Positions 11,641 to 24,400 are shown, counted from the stretch's first letter. The stretch: 64,000 nt of DNA from Lineus longissimus (GCF_910592395.1 NC_088310.1:26305491-26369490); one strand, 5' to 3'. Numbers and translations are program-made. The notes: generated from the letters alone by a model not told the origin.

Positions 11641-12552
11641 GTGTGAGCTCACTAGAGCTTGCACTTATACAATAGTATAAAACTAAAATATATATAAAAT
11701 ATATATATAACCGTCATCGGATGCGCATCCGATATGCCACGAGACCCTTCACCGTCAATTCCTTTACCGTCATTGGATCGATGCCACCAGATTTTCAAAC
11801 TTAACCGTCAATTCCTAACCGTCTTTGGATCGATGCCACCAGATTTTTTGTAACTTCACCGTCAATTCCTTTACCATCATGAATCGATGCCACCAGATTT
11901 TTTGACTTTGAAAAGGTTTCGGGGATACGACCAATGCATGCGAGCACCGTCGGCGGAACCCCAAACCGCCCTCTCGATCTATCCGTAGGCCACGCCACTA
12001 GACTGTCAATGCTCACGGACCCCAGTATAAAGACCACCGAGACTTATAGAGACCGAGCTTTTCTTTACCTTACGAATACTATATACTCGGCGACTCACTT
12101 AAATGCGTTGTTTTTTTTTTCACATACAATGTTCTCGTGGATTACGGAAAAGTTGGCCCAAATGTATATAGTGTCTAAAAACAATATTCAGTTAATGGAA
12201 TGACACTTTTTTCAATTACTGTTTGCTTAATATTGCCCTAATGCCTTTTTCATGAATCAATTTTAAGCATTATGTTTACAACGTAGTTATTATAACACGA
12301 TATATGACCCCAAAATGCCAAATACTTGCAACTATTACCGTAATATACGCATATTGTACGTCCATCACTGAAATTTTAGTGTACTTATCGCTCGCTATAA
12401 GCTAGGTGATTGCGCCCCTAAACCAACGTACTGAGAACCTCAAACTTTAACATGGATTAATTGCAATCTTACTCTCTATATACCAAAGTGATTTATCTAG
12501 GAATACAGTTGAACTTCACTGAAAACTCATGATGTGTTGATGAGTTCAATGC
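11615..12552 (+). repeat. Composite module copy 1: array end, AT junction, palindromic B array, unique tail
   Basis: The order is: a family A unit ending; an AT-rich junction (gtgagctcactagagcttgc, then a TA-rich tract); diverged family B units (about 11700-11930); and a tail of about 620 bases ending in gatgtgttgatgagttcaatg. The same order and sequence recur at 15570-16769, similar by eye with indels. The shared 3' terminus and differing 5' extents suggest two insertions of one element family. Confidence 0.75.
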
Positions 12553-12629
12553 TCCCATACAGCCATTGCATGCCCCTACATCCTCTATAATGGTACCGGT
12601 ACTGTTTACATCAGTCAAGGAGACACATA

Positions 12630-12862
12630 TTGATGGATACCATCAGTATGTGGTCTCGAGAAGCCGGTTCCAATGACCACTCGTACTCTGGAAAGAAACT
12701 GAGATTGCTCTGGGACTCGCTAGTCCCCACGGGCCCGGCTATAAAACACCGGCACCCCGACATACTCGTCTTCTATGAGAAGGAAAAGGAGGTCCTAATC
12801 ATCGAGATAGCTGTCAGCTCCGACAGACACGTCCTAGCACGTGCGGAGGAGAAACGATCGAA
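12630..12862 (+). pseudogene. Non-LTR retrotransposon restriction-like endonuclease fragment (R2-like)
   Basis: The frame reads LLWDSLVPTGPAIKHRHPDI, then LVFYEKEKEV and LIIEIAV. This matches the KxRxPD...E-x-A block of the PD-(D/E)xK endonuclease found at the C-terminus of R2-clade non-LTR reverse transcriptases. Only about 75 residues remain. No reverse transcriptase domain is present upstream, and the frame runs straight into family A minisatellite DNA after a KRSKY-like ending. It is a 5'-truncated element remnant, and it places the arrays in the 3' part of composite copy 2. Confidence 0.6.
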
Positions 12863-12865
12863 GTA

Positions 12866-15573
12866 CTGTGGCTGTGACTATCTCATCTCTCTCATCATGT
12901 TGTCAACACGGTGGAGCAGCCAGGACTAATTCGGCCTGGCTATGTTCATCTCTCTCATCATGCTGTCAACACAGTGGGGCAGCCAGGACTGATTCGGCCT
13001 GGCTGGGACTGTCTCATCTCTCTCACCATATTAACAACTAGGCAGTGCGGCGAAGACTGATGTGGCCTGGCTATGACCATCTCATCTCTCTCATCATGTT
13101 GTCATAACGGTGGAGCAGCCAGGTCTGATTCGGCCTGGCTGTGACTGCCTCATCTCTCTCACCATGTTGACAACTTGGCAGAGCAGCCAAGACTGATTTG
13201 GCCTGGCTGTGACTGTCTCATCTCCCTCATCATGTTGTCAACACGGTGGAGCAGCCAGGACTGATTCAGCCTGGCTGTGACTGTCTCATCTCTCTCACCA
13301 TGTAGACAACTTGGTAGAGCAGCCAAGACTGATTTGGCCTGGCTGTGACTGTCTCATCTCTCTCACCATGTAGACAACTTGGCAGAGCAGCCGATACTGA
13401 TTTGGCCTGGCTGTGACTGTCTCATCTCTCTGGCCATATTAACAACTAGGCAGTGCGGCGAAGATTGATGCAGCCTGGCTGTGACTGTCTCATCACTCTC
13501 ATCATGTTGTCAACACGGTGGAGCAGCCAGGACTGATTCGGCCTGGTTGTGACTGCCTCGAGCTCATCTCTCTCATCATTTTGTCAACATGGTGGAGCAG
13601 CCAGGACTGATTCGGCCTGGCTGTGACTTCCTCATCTCTCTCACAATGTTGACAACTTAATGGCAGAGCAGCCAAGACTGATTTGGCCTGGCTGTGACTG
13701 TCTCATCTCTCTCACCATAATTATTGTCAACACACAGGAGCAGCCAGAACTGATTCGGCCTGGCTGTGACTGTCTCATCTCTCTCGCCATATTAACAACT
13801 AGGCAGTACGGCAAAGATTGAATATTAACAACTAGGCAGTACGGCGAAGATTGATGCGGCCTGGCTGTGACTGTTTTATCACTCTCATCATGTTGTCAGC
13901 ACGGTGGAGCAGCCAGGATTGATTCGGCCTGGCTGTGACTTCCTCATCACTCTCATCATGTTGTCAACACGGTGGAGCAGCCAGAACTGATTCGGCCTGG
14001 CTGTGACTGTCTCATCTCTCTCGCCATATTAACAACTAGGCAGTACGGCGAAGATTGATGCGGCCTGGCTGTGACTGTTTCATCACTCTCATCATGTTGT
14101 CAGCACGGTGGAGCAGCCAGGATTGATTCGGCCTGGCTGTGACTTCCTCATCTCTCTCATCATGTTGTCAGCACGGTGGAGCAGCCAGGATTGATTCGGC
14201 CTGGCTATGACTTCCTCATCACTCTCATCGTGTTGCAATCGTCAACACGGTGGAGCAGCCAGAACTGATTCGGCCTGGCTGTGACTGCCTCATCTCTCTC
14301 ACCATATTAACAACTAGGCAGTGCAGCGAAGACTGATGCCGCATTGCTGTGACTGTCTCATCTCTCTCACCATGTAGACAACTTGGAAGAGCAGCCAAGA
14401 CTGATTTTGCCTGGCTGTGACTGTCTCATCTCTCTCGCCATATTAACAACTAGGCAGTGCGGCGAAGATTGATTCGGCCTGGCTGTGACTGTCTCATCAC
14501 TCTCATAATGTTGTCAACACGGTGGAGCAGCCAGGACTGATTTGGCCTGGTTGTGACTTCCTCATCTCTCTCATCATGTTGTCAACACGGTGGAGCAGCC
14601 AGGACTGATTCGGCCTGGCTGTGACTTCCTCATCTCTCTCACCATGTTGATAACTTGGCAGAGCAGCCAAGACTGATTTGGCCTGGCTGTGACTGTCTCA
14701 TCTCTCTCACCATAATTATTGTCAACACGGTGGAGCAGCCAGAACTGATTCGGCCTGGCTGTGACTGTCTCATCTCTCTCGCCATATTAACAACTAGACA
14801 GTGCGGCGAATATTGATGTGGCCTGGCTGTGACTGTCTCATCACTCGCATCATGTTGTCAGTACGGTGGAGCAGCCAGGATTGATTCGGCCTGGCTGTGA
14901 CTTCCTCACCTCTCTCATCATGTTGTCAGCACGGTGGAGCAGCCAGGATTGATTCGGCCTGGCTGTGACTTCCTCATCTCTCTCATCATGTTGTCAACAC
15001 GGTGGAGCAGCCAGGACTGATTCGGCCTGGCTGTGACTGCCTCATCTCTCTCACCATGTTGACAACTTGGCAGAGCAGCCAAGACTGATTTTGCCTGGCT
15101 GTGACTGTCTCATCTCTTTCACCATAATTATTGTCAACACGGTGGAGCAGCCAGAACTGATTCGGCCTGGCTCTGACTGTCTCATCTCTCTCGCCTTATT
15201 AACAACTAGGCAGTGCGGCGAAGATTGATGCGGCCTGGCTGTGACTGTCTCATCACACGCATTATGTTGTCAACACGGTGGAGCAGCCAGGACTGATTCG
15301 GCCTGGCTGTGACTTCCTCATCTCTCTCATCATGTTGTCAGCACGGTGGAGCAGCCAGGATTGATTCGGCCTGGCTATGACTTCCTCATCACTCTCATCG
15401 TGTTGCAATCGTCAACACGGTGGAGCAGCCAGAACTGATTCGGCCTGGCTGTGACTGCCTCATCTCTCTCACCATGTTGACAACTTGGCAGAGCAGCCAA
15501 GACTTTTTTTGCCTGGCTGTGACTGTCTCATCTCTCTCATCATGTTGTCAGCACGATGGAGGAGCCAGGACTG
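12866..15573 (+). repeat. Family A minisatellite, array A2, about 39 units with higher-order structure
   Basis: About 39 units of roughly 68 bases share ctcatctctctc...cctggctgtgact. At least four subtypes recur: a (gtcaacacggtggagcagcc), b (gacaacttggcagagcagcc), c (attaacaactaggcagtgcg) and d (ataattattgtcaacac), plus a rarer e (ttgcaatcgtcaac). The order a-a-b-d-c recurs near 13500, 14520 and 14940, so the array grew by block duplications. Subtype a units contain agccagg and cctggct in inverted orientation ten bases apart. Confidence 0.9.
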
Positions 15574-16769
15574 TCAAACAGATGTGTGAGCTCACTAGAG
15601 CTTGCACTTACATAATAGTGTAAAACTAAAATTTATATAATATATATATATATGTATATAAAACCGTCATCGGATGCGCATCCGATATGCCACGTACGAG
15701 ATCCTTTACCGTCAATTCCCTTACCGTCTTCGGATGCGCATCCGATATGCCACGAGATCCTTTACCGTCAATTCCCTTACCGTCTTCGGATGCGCATCCG
15801 ATATGCCACGAGATCCTTTACCGTCAATTCCCTTACCGTCTTCGGATGCGCATCCGATATGCCACGAGATCTTCACCGTCAATTCCCTTACCGTCTTCGG
15901 ATGCGCATCCGATATGCCACGAGATCCTTTACCGTCAATTTCTTTACCGTCATCGGATGCGCATCCGATATGCCACGAGATCCTTCACCGTCAATTCCCT
16001 TACCGTCTTCGGATGCGCATCCGATATGCCACGAGATCCTTCACCGTCAATTCCTATACCGTCATTGGATGCCACCAGATTTTTTGTAACTTCACCGTCA
16101 ATTCCTATACCGTCATGGATGCCACCAGATTTGTTCGCGTTGTAAAGGTTTCGGGGATACGACCAATGCATGCGAGCACCGTCGGCGGAACCCCAAACCG
16201 CCCTCTCGATCTATCCGTAAGGACAAGCCACTCTCGTGACCGTCACGGTTACGGACTCCGGACCTCCAGACTTTAGAGACCGAGCTTTTCTTTACCTTAC
16301 AATTACTGTATACTCGGCGCCTCACTTATATGTGTTGTTTTTTTCACATACATTGTTCTCGTGGTTTACGGAAAAGTAGGCCTAAAATGTTATAGTGTCT
16401 AAAAACAATATTCAGTTAATGGAATTACACTTTTTTCCATTACTGCTTGCTTGATATTGCCCTAACAACTTTTTCATGAATCAATTTTGAGCATTATGTT
16501 TACAACGTAGTTATTATAGCACGAAATATGAGTCTAAAATGCCAAATACTTGCAACTATTATGTTAATCACTGAAATCTTAGTGTACTAATTGCTCGCTA
16601 TAAGCTAGGTTATTGCGCCCCTAAACCAACGTACTGACAACGCTACCTCCCCGGAACTCAAACTTTAACGTGAGTTAATTGTAATCTTACTCTCTATATA
16701 CCAAAGTGATTTACCTAGGAATACAGTTGCACTTCACTGAAAACTAATGATGTGTTGATGAGTTCAATG
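15570..16769 (+). repeat. Composite module copy 2
   Basis: It repeats copy 1: the gtgagctcactagagcttgc junction, a TA-rich tract, a longer family B array, and the unique tail ending in gatgagttcaatg at about 16769. The tail lacks a short segment present in copy 1 (near 12345), which shows independent decay. Confidence 0.75.
15660..16130. repeat. 57-base minisatellite (family B) with a 16-base palindrome per unit
   Basis: About seven units carry the perfect palindrome tcggatgcgcatccga followed by tatgccacgagatcc and ttaccgtcaattcc. The last units lose the palindrome. A shorter diverged array occurs at 11700-11930. Confidence 0.9.
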
Positions 16770-17286
16770 AATCCTTCGATTCCTTTGGTTTTCTTGGCGA
16801 ACTGACGTCCGACAATGACCCGTTGAAGTGTACCTGCAATGCAGTGCCATTTGTGTGTAAACAGATCTATTTTTGGACGAAACTCAGCCCCTCACAAATG
16901 TTGGTCGATTTCGCCAATGATGACACTGCTTCTAGGCTCTAAAACAGCACTTTAAGCTGTAGCAGCGCCAAGCAAGAGTCAAGACAAATGTCGGCTGCTA
17001 GCCGCTGCTGGATCAACCCGGTTACAATTAGTTACAAACGTCCACCGGGCCAAGAGTCAAGGGCCAATGAAAACTTTGGTGAAGAACACGAAAGGACACC
17101 GGGGGAGGATGACTGAAGCCAAAAGTAGCTCCACAGTCTGTTGTCACAGTCTATTAGTAATAGTATTTTAAGACCTATGGAACTAGGCTGATATTTGCAT
17201 TTTTATGACGTATTATTTTGATACCTGAAGTGTTCTCTGAAGCTGATATTTTTCATTGCAAAAACCAGGATGGTGATTCACCTGTG
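16770..17286. other. Upstream region of MUS81
   Basis: Non-repetitive sequence between composite copy 2 and the MUS81 start. A short open frame of about 60 codons (about 16746-16948, including LSPSQMLVDFANDDTASRL) begins inside the end of the repeat. I do not recognise it and would not call it a gene. The MUS81 promoter presumably lies here. Confidence 0.35.
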
Positions 17287-20200
17287 ATGGCTGCCCCGAT
17301 ATTGCTAGGGAAGAGGAAGAAGAAGAAGGCTGGCTGTGCCAATCCCATGTTTATCCAATGGCTGACTGAATGGAGAGATGAAGCCAATGAGAAAGGATGG
17401 AAGAGTGCCTTTAATTACAATAAGGTAGAGGTAACAAATTTCACTTTACAATTAATTTAAACTTTTAAGAGTCCTTATCCCACTCAATTGAAGGGATTCC
17501 TCTCGCATTCATTGGACTTTTTCAGAACAAGAAGGGTTACATATGCATTTGATAGTTGTGCTGATTTCACTGGTGAGGTTAGGCCAACAAGATGGATCTA
17601 TTTCGCTTTGTCTTTCAGGCTATAAATTCCTTGAAGAAGTACCCTCTTATGATCCCAACAGGAAAGGAATGTAAATTTCTGGAGCATATTGGTGATAAAA
17701 CATGTGTGATGTTGGACAAGAAGTTGGCTGAATATAAACTGATGCATGGTGAGTATTGACTTATAATTTCCACACTTCTGATCAGGTGGTGATCGTTAGT
17801 TGTGTCCTGTACCTCGACTTTCCGAGGTCTTCTGCAATGGAACCACAATGCTTGAATGTACGTTGTCAATTACAAAACCAAATTATTTAACTAAATCATT
17901 TTTTTCTGCTATTATCAGGAGGACAGCTTCCAGCCCCTGTAATGGATGATGAACCTGAGATAGTGACTCCAGTAAAACGAAAAAAGACGGCCAAGAAAGC
18001 CACAGAGCCAGGTACCAGTGTCAACCCTGCTCTGATATTACCCCTACCAGATCCACAATTTGCGCACTTGACCATACCGCCTCCACCAGATGATGGGCTG
18101 GGTATGACACCTGGCAGTGTTAGCAAAAAGGTTGGTCTTTTAGGTTATGTACACCTTTTATGGTAGCTGTTGCAAAAGCTAAATATCATACAAGTAATTC
18201 ATCATATTTGTTGCAGAAAACGCCAGGAAAAGACAAAGAGTACATTCCCGCCTACAAATCTGGACCATATGCCCTTCTGATTACCCTTTACAAGAATCAA
18301 CAGGTTAGCATTAAAGATAATTCTCAAGAAGCTCTTTAAGGGGACTGATAGTTCATAAAATTCACCATCAGATAGCCAGATCGACGTGAAATCTTTTGAA
18401 AGTGACCAATATGATGAACACCAGGAAAGATACGAGTCGATCAGAAAGTTTCACTGATGATCAATTCGTCAGGTCTGGCACACACACATTCTAGAGTATG
18501 CCATCCCATCATGCATTGCATTCACACTCGATAAACCAGGTATACCCTGTGTATCGAGTACTGCGCAGCCATGTACATTTGACTTCTTGTTTGTTTATTT
18601 CAGTTGGCGCACAGTAGAGGTTACATGTTGAAGCAGGAGCTGATAGAGGATGCACAGCCGCTCTCAGAGAAATCACTAACCGTAGTAAGCATATCCTATG
18701 GGCTTTTGTGCCTCAGATTCATCCAAAACCTAGTATTGCTAATTCATAACTTATGATGATAATAAATGATACTTTCTCATAGCAGTTTATGCTGACCTGG
18801 GTCAGTTTCAAAGCACTGAACAACAGTCTACTGTCACTACTGTAGGCTTCCATAAGTCGTAAGTTACTTATGAAATGCTGCACTCGAATTTGACTGTGAG
18901 TGTGAGTAAGAAAATACAGTCTTCTGACTGGGGTTTGAATTCAAGACCCTTAGGTTGTGTGCATCAGTATCTGTGTTCCTACCATTGAGAGTTTGAATAT
19001 AATTTGTGTTTGATTTCAGCCTGATCCTGGCTGCCGCTACACTGCCTGGTCATCTATGGGGATGCTGGTCAAGAAAGGTTTCATCATGAAGGAAAGCAGC
19101 CCTGCTAAGTAAGTTTATTCTTTTATGATTCTTACAGATGCCAGCAGACAATTACAGTGAAACCTCTGTATCAACGACACCCTGGGAACTGACAAGTGCT
19201 GTTCTTTATTGAGAGGTGTCCTGATTAGAGAGGTCAAATGTAATAGAAAAATTGAACTTAGTATCAAAACTAGTGTCCTTATTGGAGAGGGTGAACTTGA
19301 TAGAGTGGTTTCCACTAAGAGAGGTTCTGGGATTTAGCATTTATCATGCTGTACTTTATTTGTATTTCAGATATACCATTACCGATGCTGGATGCGAACT
19401 TGCTCATAAAATCCTTGCAGCTGAGCAGCTTCAAGGAGGTGTGACCAATCGTGTTGAGAATGTGCCACAGTTTACCCTTCGGGCAGCCTCACCAGTCAAG
19501 AAAAGAACACCTGCGGCAGCTGCTGCTGGTGCTGCTCTAAAGAGGAATCCGGCAACCCCCACTGGTGCTGCTGCACTAAAGAAGAATCCAAAGAAAAAGT
19601 AAGTCCATTCTCCCTTTCTTGATTTAACAGTAAATTTTTGGTTGGTCAGAACTAATGGACTTCACTGAGTCCTTGAATAGAGGGCTGTTCTTAGCCGAGG
19701 CACTATTTCATAATAGCACCATCTTCTCATGCCTATTTTTCAGACCTCCTCCAGCTATGGACATTGGATACTTGTCACCTGATGAAGGCGCTGGGTTTGG
19801 AGGGTATGGTGCTCACAGCCTCAGTGATAACGGTGATGATATTCCACTACATCTAGACTCACCAGACGGTTTACCAAATGTTGAAAACCCAGACATGTAA
19901 GTGTCTCTTAGCACTTTCCTATTTCGGTTTATGAGCCTGAGGTGAAACATAAGGGGACAACAAAATATCATAATATATGAAAGACAGTGAAGTAAGTTAG
20001 AATAGAGGGCCTTTTGCACTGTTTGTAATGAGTGATCGGTGCATTTACATCTTTCGTTAATACTAACTGACAATCTTTTCGTAATAGGAGTCTGTGCGCT
20101 GTGTCAGGTCTTCAGTTCACCTATATTGACGATGCTGGCAGGGAAGTTCAGCGGAAGGACCAGGCTTGTGTTCTCGTGGATGGTGCGTATCACATTTCAT

Positions 20201-23200
20201 TGTATCTTATCATAATCTGGAACATTTATTCTTACTCATGACATAGCACTTGTTGCTACCGTCTTGATCTATCTTTGGAACCACCAAAGTCAGGCTGCTG
20301 ATCTCTAACTAATGATGTCATCTGTGTAGATCATCCCAATTTTGGCCAGGATGGCTTGTTCAGGCTCCAAACCTATATTCACATTTTAAGTAGTGTGAAT
20401 ATACTTGCCTTTACCTGATTATGTGCCTGACTTTCACCATATATCAATTGGTCCATGTCTCTTGTTTTCAGAGGAGATTTCCATCGGGTTGCTGATTCGA
20501 TGTAGCTACTATGATTTATTGGTCTCCCCGTTGAGATACAAACTGGACAATGCAAGGTATGTGTGAAGTTTGTTCTAGCAAATTTGGTTAAATCGTCATA
20601 CCTTGGTGCTCTAAATCAGTAACTTTATCTGTTAGATCAGATGAGCGATGGGTTATCTCTATTCTGAATCTGACTGAAAGTCATGTAATCCAGCTCTTGA
20701 TGAAACTGCTGGTCTGCTGAGCAAATGGCAAAGCAACTTGGGGAAGTCTAGTTCTACCCTCATCTTTGAGCTCATCCAGTCTTTGGTTATGAAGGTCATT
20801 TAAATCGCTTTCAGGAGCCGAGAAGGGTCGAATGTCTACGCCTATCTCCACCATGAGGATGCTGCTGACTGTTCAACAATCAAGAAAGCCTTGCCAAAAC
20901 CAAGTGCCATGACTGCTGATAAATCAAAACAAGACATTGCGTCCATGGCGTCTGCCAGTTTTACAAAGGCAGATGTTCTTCCTCCTGCAAAGAAACCTGC
21001 CAAGAAAAAGAATGTGCCATCAGCCACGATCACAACAGCTGCCCAGAATGACATCAAAGAAATCATCAACCCTCCTGCACCAAAGTCACAATTTCTGCCA
21101 GCATTTCCCAAAAAGCCTGCTCTTGCAGTATCTGCGGCTGGTTCTAGTCAAAGATCTACCGGTCAGGATTCTCAATCAAGTGTCAATTCAGTCGACTCGA
21201 TAGCCAGTTCTGTTGTGCCAAAGTTTACGCTTCATCCTGGAGAGTTTGAGGTCGTCTTATGTGTGGATAATAGAGAACATTTTGGAGCGTAAGTTTTATT
21301 CTGATGCCACATTCATATCAGATGGACGTCGTTTTAGACATTGACCCACATTGCACTTGTTGTCCTCATTACAACAATGGCTGTAGTGAAGTGTGGAGAT
21401 GTAAACCAAGACACTATCCAAATGGGGTAATTGCATGGCCACTGACTATCTAGCAATGTTACGAATTTGTCCGGCAATGTCATTTTCATTGAAACATCCT
21501 TTCCCTGCAGTGGCTGTAGTAAGAAGAACCTCCTCCCTGAGTTGATGAAGAACGGTGTCAGCTGTGATGTCAGGAACCTCACAGTGGGCGACTTTGCCTG
21601 GATTGCACGAGAGAAGTTGGAAATTGACCCAAGTAAGCAGTTGATATCTCAACGGTGCAAACAGACTCCAGTTTCAGATGATTACCAAAAGCACTGGTAT
21701 TGCACAATGCTTGAAGCCAAGTTTTAACAAAGTTGGCAAAAGATGTGGCATTTCTCAATCTGCCTTCAACTGGGCCGGTTTGTAAGACCTTTTCCAGGCA
21801 ATTTGTACTTGTGGTGTTGAAGTTGGTTTCTCTTTGGATATGTTCATGTCTGGTATGGTATCTCTCAACTGATGAAGACAGATTAATCTATGATGAGACA
21901 CATTTCAGGTTCAAGTATTCTTAATCTTAACATTTGACATTCCTTCTTTCTAGACCAGCTGCGGGCTCCACAGTGCAAAGAACTCATTCTAGACTTCGTT
22001 GTCGAGAGGAAACGTATGGATGATTTGTCTGGAAGTATTAAAGATGGCCGCTTCAAGGAGCAGAAGGTAGGTAGGAGGGGTGGGCTAGTGTTCAGTTGTG
22101 GCAATAGCTGGTCTCTGCTTGAACTGTTGGAATCACTAGTTATGGTTATAGTAAGTGAGCTGACCTTACCAATCTGTAATATATGTGTATTTCCTAGGCA
22201 AATCACAGTTAATTCGATGTGCAGAATTTCATCTCAACTACAAAAATTTTCAGAGATTGCTGTATTCTTTGCTTTCAGTTCCGCCTGAGGCAATGTGGAC
22301 TGAAAAAGCCTATCTACTTAGTGGAAAAATATGGTTCAGGACAGAATTTTGGTCTACCGCAAGACACACTAGACCAAGCTATCGCTAATACACAGGTAGT
22401 CACACACTCACAATAATTACTCAAAATTGATGTCCCAGAGTGACCAGATGCAGATAAGTCCAAAACCCTTGGAATCTGGAAATACTCCGACTGATCCACT
22501 TCATGCGTACAATGTCTCTCCTGTTGGCACACTTACTTAAGCAAGTTCCTACTCGATGACTTTATAAGATATCTAAGTGTACTTGATGCATTACCTTTTA
22601 GATTTATGATGCCTCCTCTTTCAGATTATCGATGGTTTCTTTGTAAAGTACACAAACAACCAGAAAGAATCTGTCGCCTATCTGACCATCATGACCAGGT
22701 TTCTACAGAAATGCATTACAGTGAGTACATAAAACCAAAGAAATGTTCAAGGGTACTGTACCCAGTATAAAGGATTGTTTAATCTCCTCAAAAACTGTTT
22801 TGTCAAATTCTTGTTAACTGCATATAACTATATTTCATGGGTCGGGTATTGGTTATTCCAGCGGAAGACACTGGTGGCCTGCTCCAAAGACGAATTGGAT
22901 GACAGTGACTTAGATATCACAGCTCCACAGCTTCAACTCATGACCTTTGACGAATTCAATAAGTCGAGCGTCAAGACGCGCGCATTGACGGTGAAGGAAC
23001 ACTTTGGAAAACACCTGATGAGGATCAACAAGATGTCTCAAGACAAAGCCCTTGCTGTGCTTGCCAAGTACAACACTCCACAAAGGTATGTCATATTCAT
23101 TTGGCTGATTATTGTCAGGTTGTATTGGATCTACATGTAAGGCAATAATGCCACACTGGTTGGTCTCTGTACTAAAATTGAGGCTGAGAGGGTTGAGCTA

Positions 23201-23734
23201 AAATGTACAGTGAGTTGCTTTACAACCTCCCAGTTCACTGAAAGCATGGCTTGTATTGTGATAGGGTTGCCTGTGGTCAAAACTCCTACTGTACTGAGAG
23301 TTTCCTTTCCTTGGACTGATGATAGTTTACCTTATTCTCTCCTTCCAGCTTGTTTGCTGCTTACGACCAGTGCCTCAGTAACCAAGAGAGAGACAATCTC
23401 TTGGCAAATCTGAAGTTTGGAGCAGGAAGCAGGTAGGCCGTATGAATGAGTTAGATTCTGAAGGACGGTATCGAATTTGGTTTGGTCAAAGCTATTTATT
23501 TGACATGTTTGTACATGTAACTCTAAAGTGATTGCTGCCTGAAGACAGTTGAAAATAATGGACTTTTTCCCATAAAATCACTCTTAATAAAAGTGCAGTG
23601 TAACCTTGATCATAGTTGTACAAGAGACTCACTACTATCAAAATGGTTTTCACTCTTTTTGCAGGAGTTTTGGCCCCGCTTTGAGTAAAGTTGTGGCACA
23701 GCTGTACACTACCAACGGACCACTTCCATCATGA
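17287..23734 (+). CDS. MUS81: MUS81 structure-specific endonuclease subunit, 18 exons, 865 aa
   Basis: Exons: 17287-17424, 17619-17748, 17919-18130, 18217-18303, 18604-18684, 19020-19108, 19371-19598, 19744-19896, 20088-20182, 20472-20556, 20815-21288, 21511-21632, 21954-22066, 22279-22395, 22625-22720, 22862-23085, 23349-23432, 23665-23734. All phases agree. The start MAAP matches the human start. Domains: N-terminal helix-hairpin-helix ([33 protein letters not shown]); winged helix ([14 protein letters not shown] to [15 protein letters not shown]); XPF-type nuclease (VVLCVD, GDFAWIA, and active site [10 protein letters not shown] at about E649); C-terminal HhH ([17 protein letters not shown]). 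With EME1/2 the family cuts forks, flaps and recombination intermediates in the nucleus. It is far longer than human MUS81 (551 aa) because of a linker of about 330 residues between the winged helix and nuclease. Confidence 0.96.
18912..18992 (-). repeat. tRNA-derived (SINE-like) fragment in a MUS81 intron
   Basis: On the minus strand an A-box-like caatggtaggaac is followed about 40 bases later by a B-box-like gaattcaaacccc. It is too degenerate for a tRNA gene and best read as an old SINE head. Confidence 0.4.
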
Positions 23735-24400
23735 GTGTCTCAGTGATGTAAGCGGATAAACCTAAGTGACATAACTGTGCTGCCAGTCTGGGAGTGTTGG
23801 ACTGTTATCAGTTAGGAATAATGAATGCTCTGGCTTCATGACATAGACTTGGCAATTTTATACTTCCACGATGCAATAAAAAATGGACTGATATGGAATT
23901 GCTTGATCTGCTCAGGATACATTTCAGAGTACTGTTTGGAAAAGCTACTCAGATCATATCTAGTCCATGTTATTGAATGGCATGTTGTACATAGTTGTAT
24001 GTAGAAAACAAATCAATATATATCTTATTTTTCAAACATTGCTGTCTTATCTTGATCTTTGTAGTGCACAGATTGAGGCACTCACTACACAGTACATCTA
24101 TCTGAGATGAGGACCAGATTTTGACAGCAGTGCAGTGTCACAGTCATGCATTTCCTGGAAGACATTAGGTCTCACTCCAGTTTCTACATCGGTGTGACAC
24201 ACAGCATGGCTGGAGTGAACCGGCCCTTTTGGGTATTCCGGAGTCGGGAGGGGGGACTCGTAGACCGCAGAATCAGGTACTACAGGCCAAGGCCTCATCG
24301 TATTTAACTGAATGCTAAGCAGGAGACGGCCACTCATATGATGATGATGCTCCACCAAAGAGCCCAGGGACGTGAAAAATTTTACGAAGGACAAGGACAC
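23735..24400. other. 3' UTRs and spacer between convergent MUS81 and DRC7
   Basis: The MUS81 polyadenylation signal lies near 23875 and the DRC7 signal on the minus strand at 24430-24425. The roughly 500 bases between them hold nothing I recognise. Confidence 0.6.
23875..23880 (+). terminator. MUS81: Polyadenylation signal of MUS81
   Basis: AATAAA lies about 140 bases after the MUS81 stop codon. Confidence 0.65.

Noticed and set aside
15660-16060. CRISPR-like pattern of regularly spaced palindromic repeats
   Set aside because: The sequences between palindromes are nearly identical in every unit, unlike CRISPR spacers, and the genome is eukaryotic. It is a minisatellite.
15652-16276. Three overlapping open frames of 145-200 codons with repeated PSSDAHPICHE-like peptides
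   Set aside because: They only reflect the 57-base repeat, which stays open in all frames; there is no start context, splice logic or protein similarity.
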